Part shown: piece by piece, positions 1 to 6,908 of the stretch
Layout of the letters: each line of letters begins with the position of its first letter
Numbering within the stretch: the first letter of the stretch is position 1
Assembly: GCA_002359075.1 (NCBI GenBank)
Contig: DEQA01000212.1
Coordinates: 1-18,188 of the forward strand
Reading direction: 5' to 3'
Source of the DNA: Planococcaceae bacterium UBA3378
Lineage (GTDB): Bacteria; Bacillota; Bacilli; Bacillales_A; Planococcaceae
Length of the DNA stretch: 18,188 nt
Position numbers and translations under genes: made by a program
Notes under the pieces: model-generated
What the model saw: the letters and a program-made list of their open reading frames with translations, nothing else
What the model was told of the DNA's origin: nothing
Database searches by the model: none

Positions 1-692
1 GCATCTACATAAAGACCGCCCTGTGTAGCCAGCATTTCTTCAAAGAACCACCCGTATAAAAGGATTGAAAAGCCTTTCATATCGCCATCTGTCAGCTTCT
101 CTGCTGCGGCTTTCACCTCCTCGAATGTTTCAGGCGGATTTTCAGGGTCCAGCCCGGCAGCTGCAAAGGCGTCTTTGTTGTACAGCATAACAGGGGTAGA
201 AGAATTAAATGGCATCGAATACAATTGATCATCGACAGAGTAGTAGTTTAGGATATTTTCTTCCAACTGACCGATATCATAGTGATCCTTGTCAATGAAT
301 GTCTGTACCGGCTCAATGTAGCCGCTTTCAATCATATATTTTGTCCCAACTTCAAATACTTGCATAATGGCCGGCGCATCTGCCGTTCCTCCAACGCTGC
401 GGAGCTTCGCCAAAGACTCTTCATAGCTTCCTTGGAATAAAGCTTCTACTTCATAGTTGTCCTGGGAAGCATTGTAGTCAGCTACAATAGTATCAATCGC
501 CTGTTGGTTCGACCCGCTCATCGCATGCCAAAACTCGATTTTCACCTTTTCCCCGGCTGGTGTAGCCGTATCCTCCGTTTTCCCTTCTGGTGCGTCCTTT
601 TCTTCAGTAGCCTCATCGCCCTTACAAGCACTAATAATAAGTAATAACGCAAATAGTAAGCCAAACATAAACAGCTTCTTTATAGTAGACAT
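1..692 (-). CDS. ugpB: Glycerol-3-phosphate ABC transporter, substrate-binding lipoprotein UgpB (3' end cut by window edge)
   Basis: Extracellular solute-binding protein that captures sn-glycerol-3-phosphate or glycerophosphodiesters for the UgpAE permease. About 230 N-terminal residues are visible; the C-terminal part lies beyond position 1. The product starts MSTIKKLF, continues as a hydrophobic stretch and reaches a lipobox ISAC with Cys at residue 23, so it is a membrane-anchored lipoprotein with an acidic linker after the Cys. The mature part has IEFWHAMSGS near residue 48, then GSYEESL, QVFEVGT and the SMPFNSSTPVMLYN block. These are hallmarks of the UgpB branch of family 1 binding proteins rather than maltose or general sugar binders. 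Start ATG at 692 lies 20 bp after the ugpE stop, with AAGGGG and AGAAGG upstream. It is the last visible gene of the ugpCAEB operon. Ligand identity is inferred from family resemblance. Confidence 0.9.
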   Translation of the reverse strand, partial: MSTIKKLFMFGLLFALLLIISACKGDEATEEKDAPEGKTEDTATPAGEKVKIEFWHAMSGSNQQAIDTIVADYNASQDNYEVEALFQGSYEESLAKLRSVGGTADAPAIMQVFEVGTKYMIESGYIEPVQTFIDKDHYDIGQLEENILNYYSVDDQLYSMPFNSSTPVMLYNKDAFAAAGLDPENPPETFEEVKAAAEKLTDGDMKGFSILLYGWFFEEMLATQGGLYVD

Positions 693-712
693 CCTTCTAA
701 ACCCCTTTTCGT

Positions 713-1531
713 TTATTTAATAGCCCCTTGCGTTAATCCTCTTTGCAATTGTTTTTGACCTAAAAAGAGCAAAATTAACGTTGGCAAAATAATAATCATT
801 ACACCGGCCATGACCACCCCCCAATCTGTTGCACTTTCATTTGACTGTAATTGGCGAATACCGATCTGCACTGTTCTTACCGTATCGTTCGTTGTCGTAA
901 GAAGGGGCCATAAGTACATGTTCCACGTCGTTAAAAAGCTGTAGGCGCCTAATGTAATAACGCTTGTTTTGGACATCGGCAGTACGACCTTCCAGAAAAA
1001 TTTCAGCTTGCCGACTCCCCCGATTTGGGCTGCCTCATACAGTTCATACGGTATCGTTAAAAAGTGCTGGCGCAACAGAAACGTACCGAATGCAGATGCA
1101 AAAAAGGGCAGTGTTAACGCCATATACGTATTCGTCCAGCCAAATCCCTGAATAAGCAGGAAATTTGGAATCATTGTTGCCTCCCAAGGAATCATCATTG
1201 TCGAGATAAACAGGAAGAAGATCAGGTTGCTGCCTCGAAACGGCAGAAATACAAATACATAGGCAGCCATGGCACACACCAGCACCTGCCCTGCCATGAC
1301 AATACTGGAAACTACAAAGCTGTTAAACAAGTATTTCAAGAGTGGCAGACGTTCAAAGGCCTGTTCATAATTCCCAAATGAAAAACTGCGCGGCAGAATA
1401 TTGCCCATCAGTACTTCCTGCGGGGTCATGAATGAAATCAAAAAGGCATAGGCGACAGGAAAAAATACGAGAACCGCAAAAACTGTCAGGAGAATATAGA
1501 ATAAGATTTTTTGAGAAAGAGGCATTTTCAT
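713..1531 (-). CDS. ugpE: Glycerol-3-phosphate ABC transporter permease UgpE
   Basis: Inner-membrane permease subunit, 272 aa, of the MalG/UgpE type. It pairs with UgpA to form the translocation channel for glycerol-3-phosphate. The N-terminal membrane helix is at about residues 9-32. Further hydrophobic segments lie near 70-95, 103-115, 135-152, 190-210 and 240-258, giving the usual six helices. The cytoplasmic EAA loop, which contacts the ATPase, is visible as EAAQIGGVG at 166-174 followed by the KVVLP segment. The start overlaps the ugpA stop by 4 nt (ATGA), indicating translational coupling. The length is normal for the family. Sugar permeases look similar, so the substrate call rests mainly on the neighbouring UgpB and UgpQ. 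Confidence 0.92.
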   Translation of the reverse strand: MKMPLSQKILFYILLTVFAVLVFFPVAYAFLISFMTPQEVLMGNILPRSFSFGNYEQAFERLPLLKYLFNSFVVSSIVMAGQVLVCAMAAYVFVFLPFRGSNLIFFLFISTMMIPWEATMIPNFLLIQGFGWTNTYMALTLPFFASAFGTFLLRQHFLTIPYELYEAAQIGGVGKLKFFWKVVLPMSKTSVITLGAYSFLTTWNMYLWPLLTTTNDTVRTVQIGIRQLQSNESATDWGVVMAGVMIIILPTLILLFLGQKQLQRGLTQGAIK

Positions 1532-2412
1532 TGATAATGGACCTTCCTTTCCCCAAACTTAAATTGCAGGATCGTCACAATGAGCACGACGGCAAATAAT
1601 ACAATCGCCTGTGCACTGGCCGTACCGAATTGATAATTGACGAAGGCCTCCTTGTAAATCGAATACACAACAAGATTGGTCGATTGAATCGGTCCGCCCT
1701 TTGTTAAAATATCGATTTGGCCGAAACTTTGGAATGCATTAATTAATGAAATCGTAATAATGAAAAATAATGTAGGAGATAAAAGCGGAATGGTGATTCG
1801 GCGCAGTTTTGTAAAATAACCTGCCCCGTCTATCGTTGCACTTTCATACAGGCTTTCATCAATATTTTGCAGACCTCCTAAAATAACGAGAAAGTTAAAG
1901 CCAATATTCATCCAGATCGTCGTCAAGGAAACAGAAAGCAAGGCCCAATCAGGATCCAGCAGCCACTGAACAGCCGGCAGATCGACGGCTTTTAAAATAT
2001 TATTGAAGGCACCGACTGATGGATGGAACAAAAACAGCCATACGACAGCTGAAGCGGCAACAGAAATCCCCATCGTTGAAGAAAAAATCGTCCGGTAAAA
2101 GCCGACACCCCTCAGTTTTTCATTTGCCAAAATGGCCATGATAAGCGCAATGAATACGCTCACCGGAACAGTATAGATAACAAACAGCAAGGTAGCCTTC
2201 ATACTGTTCCTGAATTCGTCCGACGTAAAGATATACGTGTAATTTTCTATCCCGTTGAAATAGACAGGCAGACCGTTTTGATTCGTTAAAAAGAAGCTCA
2301 AATAAATCGTTTTTGCCATCGGATAGAACACGAACATCCCAAACAGGATAATCGAGGGAAGCAGATAAAGCAGCCCCACTCTTACGTTTACAGAACGTTT
2401 CCACAGCTTCAT
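1528..2412 (-). CDS. ugpA: Glycerol-3-phosphate ABC transporter permease UgpA
   Basis: Inner-membrane permease subunit, 294 aa, of the MalF/UgpA type; partner of UgpE. The first membrane helix is at about residues 12-34. A periplasmic-side loop follows, then hydrophobic segments near 72-97, 112-130, 160-182, 210-228 and 265-285. The EAA-like loop appears as ESATIDGAG at 190-198 followed by KLRRITIPLLSP, the docking site for the UgpC ATPase. The start ATG at 2412 is 11 bp after the ugpC stop and is preceded by AAGGGGCGA. It overlaps ugpE by 4 nt. No truncation or frameshift is seen. Substrate is inferred from the operon. Confidence 0.92.
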   Translation of the reverse strand: MKLWKRSVNVRVGLLYLLPSIILFGMFVFYPMAKTIYLSFFLTNQNGLPVYFNGIENYTYIFTSDEFRNSMKATLLFVIYTVPVSVFIALIMAILANEKLRGVGFYRTIFSSTMGISVAASAVVWLFLFHPSVGAFNNILKAVDLPAVQWLLDPDWALLSVSLTTIWMNIGFNFLVILGGLQNIDESLYESATIDGAGYFTKLRRITIPLLSPTLFFIITISLINAFQSFGQIDILTKGGPIQSTNLVVYSIYKEAFVNYQFGTASAQAIVLFAVVLIVTILQFKFGERKVHYQ

Positions 2413-2423
2413 AAACTCGCCCC

Positions 2424-3512
2424 TTATCCCTTCATCCCTTTTTGGATGATTTTTTCTGTCTCCGGATCAAACAAGCAAACTTCCTCTTCGTTAATAGAAA
2501 ATTCAAGTGATTGGCCGATTTTATAATGCCATTGCCCTCCCCATTTACAAATCCATTCTTCTCCATCCAAATCAAGCGAAATCAGTGTTTCATTTCCTAA
2601 AAGCGCTACATTCACAACAGTTGCCTTATATACGTGCGCTCCTTCTACAGGTCTCATAAGATGTTCGGGACGCACGCCGAAAATAACGCTGTCCGGCAGT
2701 TTCTCTAAAAGCTGCGCTTCAACAGGCAGCATAATAGTGGAGCTGAGCCGGATGGCAGGAGCTGCTGCTTGTACAATTGCTTTTTTCAAATTCATTGGCG
2801 GTGAGCCGATAAATGTAGCGACAAATGTATTCTCCGGATAATTATAAATATCCATCGGGCTGCCGATTTGCTGGGCAACGCCTTTGTCCAAAATCATCAT
2901 CCTGTCCCCCATCGTCATCGCTTCCACCTGGTCATGTGTCACATAAATCATCGTAAAGCCCAGCTTTTTTTGTAAGCGCCGAAGCTCAGAGCGCATATGG
3001 GCACGCAGTTTTGCATCCAGGTTGGAAAGGGGCTCATCCATCAAACAGATCGGCTGCTCATTCACAATTGCTCTCGCCAGGGCTACACGTTGCCGCTGTC
3101 CGCCTGATAGCTGACGCGGCTTCCTGCTTAAGTAATCGCTTAAGCCGAGCATGTCTGCTACTTCCTCAATTTTTTCTTTGCGCAGCTGTTTTCCAAGCTT
3201 CTTTATCTGAAGGCCAAACCCAATGTTTTCAGCCACTGTCATATGTGGATACAGGGCATAGTTTTGAAATACCATCGTAATGCCGCGTTTACTTGGCGGG
3301 ATGTCATTCACGACTGCCTTGCCGAAAATCAGCCTTCCTGCCGTCATTTCCTCCAGCCCGGCAATGACCCGCAGCATTGTACTCTTTCCGCATCCCGACG
3401 GACCTACTAGCACAAAGAATTCCCCCGGCTCTATTTCTACGTTGATGTCGCGGAGCACTTCCGTCTGTTTATCATAGGACTTTTTTACATTTTCAAGCTT
3501 TACTCTTTCCAT
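2424..3512 (-). CDS. ugpC: ABC transporter ATP-binding protein UgpC (MsmX/MalK family)
   Basis: Cytoplasmic ATPase, 362 aa, that powers the UgpAE permease. In order: Walker A GPSGCGKST at 37-45, Q-loop Q83 in VFQNYALYPH, signature LSGGQ at 135-139, Walker B ICLMDEP at 155-161, D-loop SNLDAK and H-loop His193 in VTHD. A C-terminal MalK-type regulatory (TOBE/OB-fold) domain from about 240 contains GVRPEHL. I take the ATG at 3512 because AGGAGG lies 10-12 nt upstream and MERVKLENVKKSY is the standard family N terminus. A longer in-frame ATG at 3563 falls inside the putative -10 box and cannot be on the mRNA. First gene of the operon, which is unusual because in E. coli ugpC follows the binding protein and permeases. 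A general sugar ATPase such as MsmX looks nearly the same; context favours UgpC. Confidence 0.9.
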   Translation of the reverse strand: MERVKLENVKKSYDKQTEVLRDINVEIEPGEFFVLVGPSGCGKSTMLRVIAGLEEMTAGRLIFGKAVVNDIPPSKRGITMVFQNYALYPHMTVAENIGFGLQIKKLGKQLRKEKIEEVADMLGLSDYLSRKPRQLSGGQRQRVALARAIVNEQPICLMDEPLSNLDAKLRAHMRSELRRLQKKLGFTMIYVTHDQVEAMTMGDRMMILDKGVAQQIGSPMDIYNYPENTFVATFIGSPPMNLKKAIVQAAAPAIRLSSTIMLPVEAQLLEKLPDSVIFGVRPEHLMRPVEGAHVYKATVVNVALLGNETLISLDLDGEEWICKWGGQWHYKIGQSLEFSINEEEVCLFDPETEKIIQKGMKG

Positions 3513-3561
3513 GCACTTTTTTCTCCTCCTTTTTGACGGGCTAACACTCCTCCACAAAACC

Positions 3562-3615
3562 ATTATAAGATTTCATTATCAAGTATCTGTTAAACCCGCG
3601 TGAATTTTCTGTAAA
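3562..3615 (-). promoter_or_regulatory. Putative PhoP-activated promoter of ugpCAEB (four-repeat Pho box plus -10)
   Basis: Read on the minus strand, the hexamers TTTACA (3615-3610), TTCACG (3604-3599), TTAACA (3593-3588) and TTGATA (3582-3577) start exactly 11 bp apart. A perfect TATAAT follows at 3567-3562. There is no good -35 at 17 bp. This is the known layout of PhoP~P core binding regions in Bacillus (TT[A/T/C]ACA repeats with about 5-bp spacers covering roughly -20 to -60). The start site would be near 3555, giving a leader of about 43 nt before ugpC. The repeat match is seen directly; PhoP control is inference. A weak plus-strand promoter, TTGTGC (3620-3625), 17 bp, TATTCT (3643-3648), may serve ugpQ, so the site could act on both sides. 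Confidence 0.7.
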
Positions 3616-3700
3616 TTAGTTGTGCCGGCCTTTGAATCACTATATTCTAAACAGTGAGGAAGTTTTACTATTTTTCATACGAAAGTGGGGAGAAAAGAAA

Positions 3701-4414
3701 ATGAAGCTATTTGCACATAGAGGATTCAGCGGGAAATTTCCAGAAAATACGCTTCTTGCTTTCCGTAAGGCGGCGGAGCTGGACGTATTTGGCGTAGAAT
3801 TTGACGTCCATCTAACGGCGGATGGACAACTGGTCGTTATTCATGATGAAACAATTAACCGCACGTCAAATGGTTCAGGTTTTGTAAAGGATATGGCACT
3901 ACAAGAACTGCGCAGGTACGATTATGGAAGCTGGTTTGGAGAACAGTTTGCTGGTGAGAAGATTCCTACGCTCCGGGAAGTTCTTGCTGTATACAAGGAA
4001 ACAGACCATATGCTGAATATTGAAATCAAGTCAGATATTTTTGAATATGAAGGGATCGAACAGCTTATTTCGGAGGAAATTAGTGCCTTGGATTTGCAAA
4101 AACGGATTATCGTGTCCTCCTTTAATCATGAGAGCATCCAGCGATTCCATCAATTGCAGCCGGCTATTCAAACAGGGGTGCTGTTTGGCTCTCTAGTTGT
4201 TAATATCGATGCTTATGTACATGCTTTGCCAGGTGATGCACTGCACATTCATTATGCCCATATGTACCGCAATGCGATCCAAAAGGCAATGGAAAATGGA
4301 TGCACAGTAAGAGCCTTTACCGTAAATGATGCAGCAATTGCTAGACAGCTTCAGGCAGCAGGTATTGATGCTGTTTTTACTGATGTACCTGATATCATTC
4401 TGGCTGGTCTGTAG
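3701..4414 (+). CDS. ugpQ: Glycerophosphodiester phosphodiesterase (UgpQ-type, cytoplasmic)
   Basis: Hydrolyses glycerophosphodiesters to sn-glycerol-3-phosphate and an alcohol; 237 aa. Catalytic features of the GDPD family are all visible: HRG at 6-8, EN at 15-16, metal ligands E33 and D35, general-base His48 in VVIHD, the IEIK motif with E108 and K110, and a C-terminal FTD segment. There is no signal peptide, so it acts in the cytoplasm on diesters imported by the adjacent Ugp transporter, unlike secreted GlpQ. The start ATG at 3701 has GGGGAG 8 nt upstream; longer upstream non-ATG starts lack a ribosome binding site. It is divergent from ugpC across a 188-bp control region. I see no terminator between it and the next plus-strand gene 83 bp downstream. 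Confidence 0.92.
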   Translation: MKLFAHRGFSGKFPENTLLAFRKAAELDVFGVEFDVHLTADGQLVVIHDETINRTSNGSGFVKDMALQELRRYDYGSWFGEQFAGEKIPTLREVLAVYKETDHMLNIEIKSDIFEYEGIEQLISEEISALDLQKRIIVSSFNHESIQRFHQLQPAIQTGVLFGSLVVNIDAYVHALPGDALHIHYAHMYRNAIQKAMENGCTVRAFTVNDAAIARQLQAAGIDAVFTDVPDIILAGL

Positions 4415-4497
4415 GGTCATCAGCTGAACAGTTACATTTCCTTATTGCTGGACCGCTAAAATCTCTTTCCCCATTTCTATAAAAAGAAACTCAATAA

Positions 4498-4962
4498 ATG
4501 GAATACAGAATTGAAAATATTGACTTTGAGCTGCGAATCATCGGAAAAAGCAAGCCTGTCAAAACGGCAAAGGCCTTTAAAACGATTCCTATGCTATGGA
4601 ACGACGCAAAGAAAGAGGGGTTTATGCAGGAACTGATCGATTTATCTTGGGAAAATCCAAAATGCTCGCTTGAGGGTTTGCTAGGTGTTTGTGGTAAAGA
4701 GGCATCCATTACCGGTGACGAATTTGCTTACTTTATGGGAGTACGATATGACAGCGAGCCACCAAATGATATGGTTATTCTCACTCTACCTCCAAGTGCA
4801 TAGGTGGTTTTTCCGAATATCGCAGAAGCATGGGAGAGATTATATGCAGAATGGGTGCCGACATCCGGCTATGTGCTGGCTGATTTGCCCTGTATCAAAT
4901 GCTATTACGGGCCCAAACATAAGCCACGACATGAACTGTGGGTCCCGATTATTTCTCCATAA
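4498..4962 (+). pseudogene. GyrI-like / AraC-effector-binding-domain protein, interrupted by an in-frame amber codon
   Basis: The reading frame runs unbroken from ATG 4498 to TAA 4960-4962 (154 codons) except for one TAG at 4801-4803, codon 102. Both halves belong to the same small-molecule-binding fold found in Rob C termini and free-standing GyrI-like proteins. The upstream part begins MEYRIENIDFELRIIGKS and contains FKTIPMLWNDAKKEG and LLGVCG. The downstream part reads VVFPN, AEAWERLYAEWVPTSGY, DLPCIKCY and ELWVPI. Family members have a Trp exactly where the TAG lies (a T-W-[AV]-V-F type motif), so a TGG-to-TAG change is the simplest explanation. The piece just after the stop is also some residues shorter than usual. 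The ribosome binding site is weak. It has no DNA-binding domain of its own; the ligand is unknown. A sequencing error cannot be excluded. Confidence 0.8.
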
Positions 4963-4989
4963 TATAGTAGAGTGAGCCTTTCACTAGCC

Positions 4990-5025
4990 AAAAAAGATCG
5001 AGCGCACATTGCACTCGATCTTTTT
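4990..5025. terminator. Bidirectional rho-independent terminator between the GyrI-like gene and sufB
   Basis: An inverted repeat GATCGAG (4996-5002) / CTCGATC (5014-5020) has an 11-nt loop. It is flanked by six A on the left and five T on the right, so both strands give a stem followed by a U-run. It lies between convergent genes: 27 bp after the plus-strand pseudogene and just 4 bp beyond the sufB stop. Confidence 0.9.
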
Positions 5026-5029
5026 ATCA

Positions 5030-6427
5030 TTAACCGATAGACCCTTCCATCTCGAACTTGATCAGACGGTTCATCTCTACTGCGTATTCCATTGGAAGCT
5101 CTTTTGTGAATGGCTCGATGAAGCCCATTACGATCATTTCTGTCGCTTCTTCCTCTGAAATACCGCGGGACATTAAGTAGAACAATTGCTCTTCAGATAC
5201 TTTTGAAACTTTCGCTTCGTGCTCTAAAGATACATTGTCATTTAAAATTTCGTTGTATGGAATTGTGTCTGAAGTAGACTCGTTATCCATGATCAATGTA
5301 TCGCACTCGATATTTGCACGTGCGCCACTAGCACGAGGGCCGAAGCGGACGATACCGCGGTATGATACTTTACCGCCTTGTTTTGAAATCGATTTTGATA
5401 CGATTGTTGAAGATGTGTTTGGTGCTAAGTGGATCATTTTTGCACCTGCATCCTGGTGCTGACCGCGGCCAGCTAATGCGATGGATAATGTCATACCACG
5501 AGCGCCTTCACCTTTTAAGATACACGCTGGATATTTCATTGTTAGTTTTGAACCGATGTTTCCATCGATCCATTCCATCGTACCGTTTTCTTCAACAACT
5601 GTACGTTTTGTTACTAGGTTGTAAACGTTATTCGCCCAGTTTTGGATCGTTGTATAACGGCAGTAAGCATCCTTCTTAACGATGATTTCTACTACTGCTG
5701 AGTGTAATGAGTTTGTCGTATAAACAGGAGCTGTACATCCCTCTACGTAGTGTACGTGTGCCCCTTCGTCAACGATGATTAACGTACGCTCGAATTGACC
5801 CATGTTCTCTGAGTTAATACGGAAATAAGCTTGTAATGGTGTTTCTACTTTTACACCTGGTGGTACATAGATAAATGAACCACCTGACCATACTGCTGAG
5901 TTAAGCGCAGCAAATTTGTTATCTGATGCCGGAATCACTGTACCCCAGTATTGTTTGAAGATGTCTTCATTTTCACGAAGTGCTGAGTCTGTATCTTTAA
6001 ATACAATCCCCATATCTTCAAGGTCTTGTTTCATATTGTGGTAAACTACCTCAGATTCATACTGGGCAGATACACCTGCTAAATATTTCTGCTCTGCTTC
6101 TGGAATACCTAATTTATCAAATGTACGTTTGATTTCTTCCGGTACTTCATCCCATGATTTTTGCGTAGCTTCAGACGGTTTTACATAGTACGTAATTTCG
6201 TCGAAGTTTAATGCAGAAAGATCGCCACCCCATTGTGGCATTGGTTTTGAATAGAAGATTTCCAGAGCGTTTAAGCGGTATTCTAACATCCACTCCGGCT
6301 CATTTTTCATTTTTGAAATTTCTCGAACGATTTCTTCAGTCAATCCACGTTTAGAACGGAAAATTGATACGTCCTTATCATGGAAGCCATATTTGTAATC
6401 GCCGATATCAGGCATCTTTTTCGCCAT
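5030..6427 (-). CDS. sufB: Fe-S cluster scaffold protein SufB
   Basis: Core scaffold of the SufBCD complex on which Fe-S clusters are assembled in the cytoplasm; 465 aa, the usual length for Bacillus SufB. The N terminus MAKKMPDIGDYKYGFHD and the C-terminal block with ANIECDTLIMDN and LEHEAKVSKVSEEQLFYLMSRGIS are typical of the family. Cys375 in the ECDTL motif is probably the functional Cys position discussed for E. coli SufB. The start ATG at 6427 is chosen because GGAGGAG lies just upstream and it restores the family N terminus; an in-frame start six codons further up lacks a site. It is the last gene of the suf operon, 43 bp after sufU and followed by a terminator. It resembles SufD in its beta-helix core, as expected for these paralogues. 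Confidence 0.97.
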   Translation of the reverse strand: MAKKMPDIGDYKYGFHDKDVSIFRSKRGLTEEIVREISKMKNEPEWMLEYRLNALEIFYSKPMPQWGGDLSALNFDEITYYVKPSEATQKSWDEVPEEIKRTFDKLGIPEAEQKYLAGVSAQYESEVVYHNMKQDLEDMGIVFKDTDSALRENEDIFKQYWGTVIPASDNKFAALNSAVWSGGSFIYVPPGVKVETPLQAYFRINSENMGQFERTLIIVDEGAHVHYVEGCTAPVYTTNSLHSAVVEIIVKKDAYCRYTTIQNWANNVYNLVTKRTVVEENGTMEWIDGNIGSKLTMKYPACILKGEGARGMTLSIALAGRGQHQDAGAKMIHLAPNTSSTIVSKSISKQGGKVSYRGIVRFGPRASGARANIECDTLIMDNESTSDTIPYNEILNDNVSLEHEAKVSKVSEEQLFYLMSRGISEEEATEMIVMGFIEPFTKELPMEYAVEMNRLIKFEMEGSIG

Positions 6428-6470
6428 GTTGTCTCCTCCGTTCATTTATAAACAGGTATTGGATAGTCCA

Positions 6471-6908
6471 TTATTGTTCATTTACGCCTTTTTCCATAGC
6501 TTTCCAGGCAAGTGTGGCACATTTAATACGTGCCGGGAATTTTGCGACACCTTGTAGTGCCTCTACATCCCCTAAGTCATATTTATCTGCGTCAAACTCT
6601 TCTCCCAGCATCATTTTCGAGAAAATCCCTGCTAGTTCGAGTGCTTCTTCTTTCTTTCTTCCTTTGATGATCTGCGTCATCATGGAAGCTGAAGACATGG
6701 AGATGGAGCAGCCTTCACCATCGAATTTTGCATCCTTTACAATCCCGTCTTCTACTTTCAGTGTTAAATGGATACGGTCGCCACAAGTTGGGTTGTTCAT
6801 ATCGATTGTCACACTTTCATCTTCCAAAGATCCTTTGTTACGCGGATTTTTATAGTGATCCATAATAACGGAACGATACAGTTGGTCAAGGTTATTATTA
6901 AAAGACAT
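6471..6908 (-). CDS. sufU: SufU: zinc-dependent sulfur acceptor for SufS
   Basis: Takes persulfide sulfur from SufS and passes it to SufBCD; 145 aa. Zinc ligands in the SufU pattern are visible: Cys42 and Asp44 (NPTCGDR), Cys67 (GEGCSIS) and Cys130 (RIKCATLAW). The IscU-type fold lacks the IscU LPPVK region and has the extra SufU insertion (around residues 82-125, RKKEEALELAG onwards), so this is SufU rather than IscU. I start at ATG 6908, which gives MSFNNNLDQLYR and has AAGGAG about 10 nt upstream inside the end of sufS; longer upstream starts lie deep in sufS. It overlaps sufS by 11 nt, which suggests coupled translation and a fixed enzyme/acceptor ratio. Confidence 0.96.
   Translation of the reverse strand: MSFNNNLDQLYRSVIMDHYKNPRNKGSLEDESVTIDMNNPTCGDRIHLTLKVEDGIVKDAKFDGEGCSISMSSASMMTQIIKGRKKEEALELAGIFSKMMLGEEFDADKYDLGDVEALQGVAKFPARIKCATLAWKAMEKGVNEQ

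Noticed and set aside
3513..3563. Longer ugpC reading from ATG 3563, adding 17 residues
   Set aside because: That ATG overlaps the predicted -10 box and the added residues are not family-like; ATG 3512 has an AGGAGG site.
4685..4975. Frameshift as the lesion in the GyrI-like gene (an overlapping 96-codon frame exists)
   Set aside because: The original frame continues after TAG with clear family sequence, while the alternative frame does not; a single nonsense change suffices.
6364..6855. 163-codon plus-strand open frame
   Set aside because: Antisense to the sufB-sufU junction; composition follows the complementary codons of the real genes.
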